NCBI RefSeq assembly: GCF_013377885.1 | Contig: NZ_JABKAU010000002.1 | Location: 162,594-226,593 of the forward strand | Length of the DNA stretch: 64,000 nucleotides | Source of the DNA: Hymenobacter lapidiphilus | GTDB lineage: Bacteria > Bacteroidota > Bacteroidia > Cytophagales > Hymenobacteraceae | Direction of reading: 5' to 3' | Part shown: positions 34,511-41,788 of the stretch, piece by piece | Position numbering within the stretch: position 1 is the stretch's first letter | Layout: every line of letters starts with the position of its first letter | Notes under the pieces: generated by a model | Database searches by the model: none | What the model saw: only the letters and a program-made list of their open reading frames with translations | What the model was told of the DNA's origin: nothing | Position numbers and translations under genes: made by a program

Positions 34511-34666
34511 GCGAAAGAATGGTTAAGCTGCCTCAAAGGTGGCAACGTGGAGAATACTGTTTGTGCAAACGCGGGCAACTGCGAAAGGTTGTAGCACATC
34601 TTGCGGCCCGAGAGGCTACTTTCGTTCTCTTTTTCTCCCTGTCCCCCTCTTCCGCCCGGTTTCCGC

Positions 34667-37645
34667 ATGAAAACACTCCTTTACCTACTCTGTCTGCTGG
34701 CCCTACCCGCCCTGGCCCAGCAGCCCGCCACCGAGTGGCAGCAACAGACCAATTATTCTATCGACGTAACCCTCGACGACCAACGCCACGAGCTCATCGG
34801 CCGCGAGCAAATTGTGTACACCAACAACTCGCCCGACGTGCTGCCCTTCATTTGGTTTCATCTCTGGCCCAATGCCTACCGCGACAATACTACGGCCTTT
34901 GCCCGCCAGCAGCTGCGCAACGGCGACCGGACGTTCCAGTTCGCTACGCCCGCCCAGCGCGGCTTCATCGACGGACTGGAGTTTCAGGTAAATGGCCAGC
35001 CCGCCCGGCTCGAGTACGACGCTGACAACCCCGACATGGCCCGGCTGCTGCTTCCCCAGCCCCTGGCGGCCGGCGCCAGCATCACCATCACCACACCCTT
35101 CCGCGTGAAAATTCCGGACTCGTTTTCCCGGTTGGCGCACGTGGGCCAGCACTACCAGATAACTCAGTGGTATCCCAAGCCCGCCGTGTACGACCGCAAG
35201 GGCTGGCACCCCATGCCCTACCTCAGTCAGGGCGAATTCTACTCCGAATTCGGTTCGTTTGATGTGCGCATTACGCTGCCGGCCAACTACGTGGTAGGCG
35301 CTACCGGCGTGCTGCAAAACCCTGAGGAGCTGGCGCGCCTTGATGTGCTGGCGGCCATCGGAGCCAGCAAAAAAACGGCCGAAGATTTCGGCTCCGACCT
35401 TAAATTCCCGGCTTCGGCTCCCGAAACCAAAACCCTGCGCTACGTGCAGGACCGTATCCACGACTTCGCCTGGTTTGCCGACAAGCGCTTTAACGTGCTC
35501 AAAAGTGGTGTTACACTGCCTTCGGGCCGCAAGGTCACCTCCTGGGTTATGTTCACCAACAAGGAGGCGGTGCAGTGGATAAAAGGCCTTCAGGACGTTA
35601 ATGATGCCCTTACCTACTATTCCCGCTGGGTAGGCGAGTACCCGTACGCCTCCGCTACGGCCGTGGATGGGGTAGGCAGTGCCGGCTCGGGCATGGAATA
35701 TCCAATGGTGACCATAACCCCGCCCGTAGCCATTGTGCACGAGGTGGGCCACAACTGGTTTTATGGTATTCTGGGCTCCAACGAGCGGGATTTTGCCTGG
35801 ATGGATGAGGGACTGAACACGTACACGCAGAAACGCGTGGCCGCGCGCGACACGGCTGCCGGTGGAACGGTGGGCTTGCTGTCCAAGTGGCCCTTAATAG
35901 AAACTGCTACGGGCATCGCCGACTTGCCGGCCGTGGCCCTGGACCGGTTGCCCATTGCTGCCCTGGCGTCCCGCGGCTTCGACCAGCCCGTAAGCGGGGT
36001 TACCTCGGGTGATTATGGCCGTTTCAACTATAACCTCATCGCGTACTCGGAAACGGCGCTGCTATTGGAATACCTGGCCGGTTACCTGGGGCAGGAACAG
36101 TTTGATGCGGCCATGCGCGCCTACTACCAGCAGTGGCAGTTCCGCCACCCCTACCCCGAGGACATGCAGGCGGCTTTCGAGCAGGCAACGGGCAAAAAAC
36201 TGGGCTGGTTTTTCCAGCAGATGCTCACGAGCCAACATCCCTACGAGGCGGCCCTGTCGGATTTGCTGGTGCAGGGCGAAACGCTGAAGGTGCTGGTCCG
36301 CAACGACTCGCCCGCCCCGTTTGCCGTGCCCGTTTCCACCCTTGATGCCCGGGGCCGGGTGCTGGAAACCAAATGGACGCCCGCTTTCGGCGGCAACGAC
36401 GACGATACGGAAGACGAAACCCAGCTCGACTTTCGTGCCGCCGGCGTGGCGGCCGTGGTAATCGACGCGGGCTACCTCACGCCCCAGCTCAACCGCCGCG
36501 ACGACCGGATGAAGGTCGGCGGTGCTTTGCGGCGGCTCGAACCGTTGCACCTGCGCCCCCTGGCCAGCCTGGAGCGCTGGGACCAGCAGGCTATCAACTG
36601 GATGCCGGTGCTGGGAGTGAACACCTCCGACAAGTTTATGCTCGGGGCGGCCTTCTACAACAACCTGCTGGCCCCCAAACGGCTGAACTATCTGGCCATG
36701 CCGATGTACAGCTTCAACCGCCGGGAGCTTAATGGCATTGGGATGCTGACGCTGAACGTACTGCCCCGGACCCTGGCCCGCCAGCTGCTAACCAGCGTGC
36801 AGCTAACCCGCTTCGAGCGCTACCGCAAAATTGAACCCAGCCTGACACTGCACCTACCCCACTCTGCTTTCAACTGGGCCCAGCATCTCGTGCGGTTTGC
36901 CAATACCAACATCCGCGACGAGGACTCCCGCCAGACTACCAGCATTCAGACGCTGGAATATCTGGTGCATGATGGTAATGCGCTGCGGAACTGGTCGGGC
37001 CATGTGGAGCTCAATCAGCTCAGTCCCAACGCGGAATCGGACAATACCAGCCAGAACGCGACCTTGCTGCGGGCCACCGCCACTTACGGCCGCTACTACA
37101 ACCCCACTAAACAGATCCGCGCCCGCTTGTTTGGCGGCGCTTTCCTGAACTCGGGAAAGGATAGTCCGTTTGCCCTGGGCCTGAGTGGCAGCTTCGACTA
37201 CCGCCGCCAGACAATGTTCCTGGACCGCCAGCAGATTTCCCATACTTATCCTGCCCAATTCAACCAAACCGACGACCGGGACGGCGGATTCAAGGCCTAT
37301 TTGCCCGTGGCTTCTCAAAAGTGGCTTACTACCCTGGGCCTCGAAGCCGATCTGCCTGTTATTCCGCTGGTAGTTTTTGCCGATTTTGGCTTGGTCAACC
37401 GGGCGAGTCAGTCGAGTTCGGGCCGGGTGAATGGCTATTACGATGCCGGGCTGGTGCTGCCCATAACCAGACTGTTGCTCCCCATACCCAATAATATCCT
37501 GCGCCTCTACCTGCCTCTGGCCGGCAGCCAGTACGGCAACGGGCTACCCGGCAGCCGCAAGGAGTTCACCGACCAGATTCGATTTGTTTTCCACCTCGAA
37601 GAGCTGAGTCCCTTCCGCATCCTAAACCAGCGACTGGCCAAGTAA
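34667..37645 (+). CDS. M1-family metallopeptidase with large C-terminal beta-rich domain
   Basis: 992 residues. Signal peptide (MKTLLYLLCLLALPALAQQ), an aminopeptidase N-type beta domain, the GxMEN-like GSGMEYP at about 340-346, then HEVGH (358-362) and a Glu 19 residues later (WMDEGLN), the M1 zinc site. After about residue 610 comes a beta-rich domain (LERWDQQAINWMPVLGVNTS DKFMLGAAFYNN, LNYLAMPMYSFNRRELNGIG) with alternating hydrophobic residues like an outer-membrane barrel, ending FRILNQRLAK. Such fusion would place the protease at the cell surface; barrel assignment is an inference. ATG at 34667 preferred for its signal peptide. Confidence 0.85.
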   Translation: MKTLLYLLCLLALPALAQQPATEWQQQTNYSIDVTLDDQRHELIGREQIVYTNNSPDVLPFIWFHLWPNAYRDNTTAFARQQLRNGDRTFQFATPAQRGFIDGLEFQVNGQPARLEYDADNPDMARLLLPQPLAAGASITITTPFRVKIPDSFSRLAHVGQHYQITQWYPKPAVYDRKGWHPMPYLSQGEFYSEFGSFDVRITLPANYVVGATGVLQNPEELARLDVLAAIGASKKTAEDFGSDLKFPASAPETKTLRYVQDRIHDFAWFADKRFNVLKSGVTLPSGRKVTSWVMFTNKEAVQWIKGLQDVNDALTYYSRWVGEYPYASATAVDGVGSAGSGMEYPMVTITPPVAIVHEVGHNWFYGILGSNERDFAWMDEGLNTYTQKRVAARDTAAGGTVGLLSKWPLIETATGIADLPAVALDRLPIAALASRGFDQPVSGVTSGDYGRFNYNLIAYSETALLLEYLAGYLGQEQFDAAMRAYYQQWQFRHPYPEDMQAAFEQATGKKLGWFFQQMLTSQHPYEAALSDLLVQGETLKVLVRNDSPAPFAVPVSTLDARGRVLETKWTPAFGGNDDDTEDETQLDFRAAGVAAVVIDAGYLTPQLNRRDDRMKVGGALRRLEPLHLRPLASLERWDQQAINWMPVLGVNTSDKFMLGAAFYNNLLAPKRLNYLAMPMYSFNRRELNGIGMLTLNVLPRTLARQLLTSVQLTRFERYRKIEPSLTLHLPHSAFNWAQHLVRFANTNIRDEDSRQTTSIQTLEYLVHDGNALRNWSGHVELNQLSPNAESDNTSQNATLLRATATYGRYYNPTKQIRARLFGGAFLNSGKDSPFALGLSGSFDYRRQTMFLDRQQISHTYPAQFNQTDDRDGGFKAYLPVASQKWLTTLGLEADLPVIPLVVFADFGLVNRASQSSSGRVNGYYDAGLVLPITRLLLPIPNNILRLYLPLAGSQYGNGLPGSRKEFTDQIRFVFHLEELSPFRILNQRLAK

Positions 37646-37834
37646 GCCAGCCCTGCTTTATAGCTCCTCCATACGCTCGGCCCGCATCTTGCGGCCGGGC
37701 GTTGTTGTTTTGCGGGCCAATACGGGAGCTCCTTTGCTGCATTCCCCGGTAGTGAAAGTTGATTTGAGCGCAGTAATTCACCTGCGTTGAGCCATCGGGT
37801 TGCGGTTGCGCCCTTTTGCCAGTACTTTGCCACC

Positions 37835-38410
37835 ATGCGCCTGAGCCTCTCCATTTTCTGCCTGCTGCTAACTGGCTGTGGTCCGCAATATGCCGATATA
37901 CCCACTTTCTCAGCCGATCGGAAGCTGCTGCAGGTAGTGGTGGAAACGCCGGCCGGCACCAACCACGAGCAGCGCTACAACCCCACGACCAACGCGTTTG
38001 AGCCATTGCGGCTGGCGGGGCTGGCCGCCGTGGTAGAGTTTCTGCCTGCGCCCGGCAACCTGGGCTTCATACCCGGTACCAGCTCACCCGATGCGGCTAA
38101 AGGCCAGCCGCTACCGGCGCTGCTGCTGGCCGAAAGCCAACCCATCGGCACCGTGCTTGAGGTGTTGCCCGTTGCCGTGCTCACGCTCGACATGGATGGG
38201 CTGCTACGGCCGGTGGTGGTAGCCGTGCCGGCCCGGCCCAGCCAGCGCATCCTGCCTCAGGCTACCGATTGGGCCAGCCTCCAGCGCACGCATCCCTCGG
38301 TCAGGCCCTTCCTCGACTTATGGTTCCGTAACCGCGCCCCCAACACGCGTATCGTGGGCTGGAAAGACGAAAAGGCTGCCAGCCAGCTGATTCGCCAATG
38401 GATGCGGTAG
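37835..38410 (+). CDS. Lipoprotein with inorganic-pyrophosphatase-like domain, catalytic site lost
   Basis: 191 residues with lipobox LLTGC (Cys15). The mature part follows family I pyrophosphatases in order: LLQVVVETPAGTNHEQRYNP TTNAFE, then FLPAPGNLGFIPGT, then KGQPLPALLLAES where enzymes have xGDPxDxLV, then GTVLEVLPVAVLTLDMDGLL RPVVVAVP and RIVGWKDEKAASQLIRQWM. The three aspartates of the DGDPxD site are Lys, Gln and Pro here, and the Lys/Glu and Tyr ligands appear replaced too. So the fold is probably kept but pyrophosphate hydrolysis is unlikely. Fold match is by eye. Confidence 0.72.
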   Translation: MRLSLSIFCLLLTGCGPQYADIPTFSADRKLLQVVVETPAGTNHEQRYNPTTNAFEPLRLAGLAAVVEFLPAPGNLGFIPGTSSPDAAKGQPLPALLLAESQPIGTVLEVLPVAVLTLDMDGLLRPVVVAVPARPSQRILPQATDWASLQRTHPSVRPFLDLWFRNRAPNTRIVGWKDEKAASQLIRQWMR

Positions 38411-38432
38411 CCGATCCGACTCCTGCTACAAG

Positions 38433-38485
38433 CTACAGCAGAAAGCGCCCCGTCGGTACAACCAACGGGGCGCTTTCTGCTGTAG
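38433..38485. terminator. Bidirectional terminator, 21-bp perfect stem
   Basis: CTACAGCAGAAAGCGCCCCG T (38433-38453) pairs with 38465-38485 around an 11-base loop; weaker pairing extends outward (CCTGCTACAA / TTGTAGCAGG). It lies between convergent genes. Confidence 0.92.
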
Positions 38486-38528
38486 TTTGTAGCAGGGCCG
38501 CTACCGGATAGTAGCGGTCCTTGAGAAC

Positions 38529-39239
38529 TTACTGAATCTTGTTGAGGCGCTCTTTTACGGCCTCCAGCGCAACGCGCATGTTCACGATGTCGGCGCGGGC
38601 ACCTTCCTGCTCTTTCAGGTTGGTATCAATCTGGTTGTTGAGCTGCAACAGTTCGGAGGCATTCTGGGCCAGCTGCTGCTGAATCTCCATTTTCTTCTGC
38701 TTGTTGCGCTCGATTTCCTTCTTGTATGCATCAGCCTTGGCGATAACCGCAATGTGCTGGTTCTGGGCCTGCTCCAACGACTTTTCAGCCGACATAACCT
38801 GCACGGCCATGTCTTCGCGGTAAAGCTTTACAGAGAAGTCCTTGAGGTAGCCTTCAGCCGCTTTCCACTGCACGGGCGTGGCATCCTTGCTCAGGTAAGC
38901 GTTGCCCAAGTCAATCGACCACCAGATGGTGGTACCGGTTGGTACGGCGTCAACCTTGCTGATAACGCGCACCGGCGTTTTAGACAGCGCATCGATTACT
39001 ACACCGTCCATGGTGTAAATGCCTTTGTCGGATTTTACCTTGTTACCGAACTGCTCATCCAGCTGTTTCTTCCAGGATTCCTCTACTCTTTTGCTATCGA
39101 GCTGCATGGAAACCCGCTGGCCTTTGCGCGGAATGCCTTTGATGGCCATCTCGGTTTCGTCAACCTGGGCACTCTGTGCGAAGCCGGTTACCGACGATAC
39201 CAGCACCAGCAGCAGCGGAAAAAGTATGCTTCGTTTCAT
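38529..39239 (-). CDS. Secreted coiled-coil protein of unknown function
   Basis: 236 residues with a signal peptide (MKRSILFPLLLVLVSSVTGF, AQ). The middle (GIYTMDGVVIDALSKTPVRV ISKVDAVPTGTTIWWSIDLG) looks like a compact globular domain. From about residue 150 on there is a long heptad-patterned coiled coil (KSLEQAQNQHIAVIAKADAY KKEIERNKQKKMEIQQQLA). Periplasmic or outer-membrane associated. No family recognised. Confidence 0.75.
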   Translation of the reverse strand: MKRSILFPLLLVLVSSVTGFAQSAQVDETEMAIKGIPRKGQRVSMQLDSKRVEESWKKQLDEQFGNKVKSDKGIYTMDGVVIDALSKTPVRVISKVDAVPTGTTIWWSIDLGNAYLSKDATPVQWKAAEGYLKDFSVKLYREDMAVQVMSAEKSLEQAQNQHIAVIAKADAYKKEIERNKQKKMEIQQQLAQNASELLQLNNQIDTNLKEQEGARADIVNMRVALEAVKERLNKIQ

Positions 39240-39312
39240 AAGGAGAACAATTGATTGAAAAAGAAAAGCTTGCGCAACGGGAATGAGATTGGAAAATGAC
39301 TTTCCGACTGAC

Positions 39313-39320
39313 CAAATTTA
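39313..39320 (-). promoter_or_regulatory. Promoter -7 element of the coiled-coil protein gene
   Basis: Minus strand TAAATTTG, exact TAnnTTTG, 74 bases before the start. Confidence 0.45.
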
Positions 39321-39477
39321 ACCAGCCTGTCTGCATGTTTCTATACCGCCGATTGTTTTTTTTCAGGAAATTAGACTTTTAGGGGAAGATTTATATATCA
39401 ACTTACTTATATTATAAACTTATGCCAGACTCCTCACACCTGAACAAAAGCCCCTTAGTTGGGGTTGCGTGCTCACT

Positions 39478-39885
39478 ATGACCATAACTATCTGCCGCCA
39501 AGAGCACTTCAATGCTGCCCACCGCCTGCACAACCCCGCTTGGTCCGACGAGCGCAACCAAGAGGTGTTCGGCAAGTGCAACAACCCGCACTATCACGGC
39601 CACAACTACCAGCTTATTGTGCGCCTGACGGGTGAAATCGACCCGGAAACGGGTTACGTGTACGACACGAAGAAGCTGAGCGACCTCATCAAGCGGGAGA
39701 TTCTCGATACCTTTGACCATCGAAATCTGAACCTGGATGTGGCCGATTTCCAGACTCTCAACCCTACGGCCGAAAATATTGCCGTCGTAAGCTGGAACCG
39801 ACTACGGCCCCACCTGGCCGGGAACCTAGCTTTGTCGGTTACGCTGTACGAGACCGAACGCAACTTTGTAGAATACCATGGATAA
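39478..39885 (+). CDS. 6-pyruvoyl-tetrahydropterin synthase / 6-carboxytetrahydropterin synthase (QueD-like)
   Basis: 135 residues from the ATG at 39478. Zinc ligands are in FNAAHRLHNPAW (His) and GKCNNPHYHGHNYQLIV (Cys, His, His), with GYVYDTKKLSDLIK and the DHRNLNLD loop. The family acts on dihydroneopterin triphosphate, for queuosine (QueD) or biopterin. Its 3' end overlaps the folE start by 8 bases, so the two are probably co-translated and use the same substrate line: FolE product to PTPS. Queuosine use is likely, but queC/queE are not in the window. Confidence 0.93.
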   Translation: MTITICRQEHFNAAHRLHNPAWSDERNQEVFGKCNNPHYHGHNYQLIVRLTGEIDPETGYVYDTKKLSDLIKREILDTFDHRNLNLDVADFQTLNPTAENIAVVSWNRLRPHLAGNLALSVTLYETERNFVEYHG

Positions 39886-40567
39886 CCTGCCGCTGTCGGC
39901 AGTAGCTGTAGCCGGCGATTCTGCCGCCATTGCCGCCGCCGACACCCAACTTCCCCTCGATCTACGCACCCCTCTTCGGCCCGATGCTTTTGAGCTGGAT
40001 GACGAGGCCAAGATTGAAGCCATTTCTGGCCATTTTCGCGAGATTATGCAGATCCTGGGCCTTGATCTGAGCGACGACAGCCTGGCAGGCACGCCCCGCC
40101 GGGTGGCTAAAATGTACGTGCAGGAGTGGTTCCGGGGTCTCAACCCGGCTTATCGGCCCGAAGTACGCCTGTTTGAGAACCGCTACCAGTACCGGCAGAT
40201 GCTGGTGGAGCGCGACATTACACTGTTTTCGTGTTGCGAGCACCACTTTGTGCCCATCATTGGCAAAGCGCACGTGGCGTATTTGCCCGGCGAGCATGTG
40301 GTGGGCCTGAGCAAGTTGAACCGGGTAGTACAGTACTTTGCCCGCCGCCCCCAAGTGCAGGAACGCCTGACGCGCCAGATTGCCGAGGAGCTCAAACAGA
40401 GCCTGGGCACCGACGATGTAGCCGTGCTCATTGAGGCCGACCACCTGTGCGTAATGAGCCGGGGCGTGAACGATACCAGCAGCAGCACCCTCACAGCCGA
40501 GTACAGCGGAGCGTTCGGTCAGGATGCCGCCCTACGCCAGGAGTTCCTGCGCCTGATAGGCAAGTGA
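39878..40567 (+). CDS. folE: GTP cyclohydrolase I
   Basis: FolE turns GTP into 7,8-dihydroneopterin triphosphate. The 229-residue protein has the catalytic region LFSCCEHHFVPIIGKAHVAY LPGEHVVGLSKLNRVV (Cys-His zinc site) and the C-terminal QERLTRQIAEELKQSLGTDD VAVLIEADHLCVMSRGVN. The N-terminus (~35 residues) is longer and Ala/Asp-rich than in E. coli. Overlaps the PTPS-like gene by 8 bases. Confidence 0.96.
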   Translation: MDNLPLSAVAVAGDSAAIAAADTQLPLDLRTPLRPDAFELDDEAKIEAISGHFREIMQILGLDLSDDSLAGTPRRVAKMYVQEWFRGLNPAYRPEVRLFENRYQYRQMLVERDITLFSCCEHHFVPIIGKAHVAYLPGEHVVGLSKLNRVVQYFARRPQVQERLTRQIAEELKQSLGTDDVAVLIEADHLCVMSRGVNDTSSSTLTAEYSGAFGQDAALRQEFLRLIGK

Positions 40568-40638
40568 GCCGTTAGCCGACGATACGGGACTCCGTAGTAG
40601 CTTGCAGCTTCGATTACGATTTTTCATTTCAAAACATA

Positions 40639-40672
40639 CGCCAACAGCTAGTAGCTGTCGGCTAGCAGCTTA
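40639..40672. repeat. Repeat family C, single arm
   Basis: CGCCAACAGCTAGTAGCTGT followed by CGGCTAGCAGCT; same AGCT-rich pattern as the arms at 15331-15454 and 28269-28504. Confidence 0.5.
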
Positions 40673-40678
40673 TAGAAT

Positions 40679-41593
40679 ATGTCGCGTAAGGTTCTGATTA
40701 CGGGAGGCACCGGAATGATTGGTACGCGGCTGTCTGAAATGCTGATTGACGCCGGCTACGAAGTGGCTCTGCTGAGCCGTACGCCCGGCAACAACCGCTA
40801 CTTCAGCTTCCGCTGGGACCCGCTGGCCGGTACCATCGACGACGCGGCAGTACCCTACGCCGACTACATCGTGAACCTGGCTGGCAGCAGCGTGTCGGAT
40901 GGAAAATGGACGCAGGAGCGCAAACGGCAGATTCTGTCGAGCCGGGTGGCAGGTACGCAGCTGCTGGCCCAGGAGCTACGCAAAGCCACTCACCACGTAC
41001 GCGGCTTTATTTCGGCTTCGGCCATCGGGATTTATGGCGACCAGGGCGACCAGCTGCTGAGTGAGGAAACTGCCGCCGCTCCCGACGACTTTCTGGCCAA
41101 TGTATGCCGACAGTGGGAAGAGGCCGCCGAATACGTGGCGCAGGACGGCGTTCGGACGGCCATACTGCGCATTGGCATTGTGCTTAGCCCCGAAGGCGGC
41201 GCACTGGTGCCGCTGGCCCGCACCGTAAAAATGCTGGCCGGCGCCCCGTTGGGCTCGGGCAAGCAGTTCATGTCCTGGATTCACCTCGACGATTTGTGCC
41301 GGCTCTTCATCAAGGCCATTGAAGATGAGCAGTGGCAGGGCGTGTATAATGCTGTGGCCCCCAACCCGGTTACCAACAAGGAGTTCACCGAAACCCTGGC
41401 CGACGTGCTGCACCGCCCGCTGGTACTGCCCAAAGTACCCGAGTTCGGCTTGAAGCTGATGATGGGCGAGATGAGCGAAATAGTGTTGGCCTCGCAGCGG
41501 GTCAGCGCCGAGAAGGTACTGGGCCAGGGCTTCCGGTTCGAATTCCCGGCTCTGAAGCCAGCCCTGGAGTCGTTTTACGGCGACGAGAAGTAG
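40679..41593 (+). CDS. TIGR01777-type epimerase (extended SDR family)
   Basis: 304 residues. N-terminal Rossmann motif TGGTGMIGTRLSEMLIDAGY, VNLAGSSVSDGKWTQERKRQ ILSSRV (family-specific block), FISASAIGIYGDQG with the YxxxK region modified as usual in this group, and a C-terminal block DVLHRPLVLPKVPEFGLKLM MGEMSEIVLASQRVSAEKV, typical of the DUF1731 domain of YfcH-like proteins. Binds NAD(P); substrate unknown. Confidence 0.92.
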   Translation: MSRKVLITGGTGMIGTRLSEMLIDAGYEVALLSRTPGNNRYFSFRWDPLAGTIDDAAVPYADYIVNLAGSSVSDGKWTQERKRQILSSRVAGTQLLAQELRKATHHVRGFISASAIGIYGDQGDQLLSEETAAAPDDFLANVCRQWEEAAEYVAQDGVRTAILRIGIVLSPEGGALVPLARTVKMLAGAPLGSGKQFMSWIHLDDLCRLFIKAIEDEQWQGVYNAVAPNPVTNKEFTETLADVLHRPLVLPKVPEFGLKLMMGEMSEIVLASQRVSAEKVLGQGFRFEFPALKPALESFYGDEK

Positions 41594-41611
41594 CCGCCGC
41601 AACCCTTACTA

Positions 41612-41669
41612 TTCATAAACAGCACGGGCCCCACAGCTATTATGCTGCGGGGCCCGTGCTGTTTATGAA
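41612..41669. terminator. Bidirectional terminator, 21-bp perfect stem
   Basis: TTCATAAACAGCACGGGCCC C (41612-41632) pairs with 41649-41669; 16-base loop. It lies between the convergent epimerase and penicillin-binding protein genes. Confidence 0.92.
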
Positions 41670-41692
41670 CCTGTGTGGAGGGCTAAAACCCT

Positions 41693-41718
41693 GTCATCCT
41701 GAGCGAAGCGAAGGACCT
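41693..41718. repeat. Dispersed repeat family B, single half-site B3
   Basis: GTCATCCTGAGCGAAGCGAA followed by GGACCT, 70 bases after the 3' end of the penicillin-binding protein gene; opposite orientation to 16612-16637. Confidence 0.75.
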
Positions 41719-41788
41719 CCTGGTGAAACGACAACTATTGATTGGCTTCTCACCAGAAGACGACAAGATTTTAGCTTTGCAGTTACTC

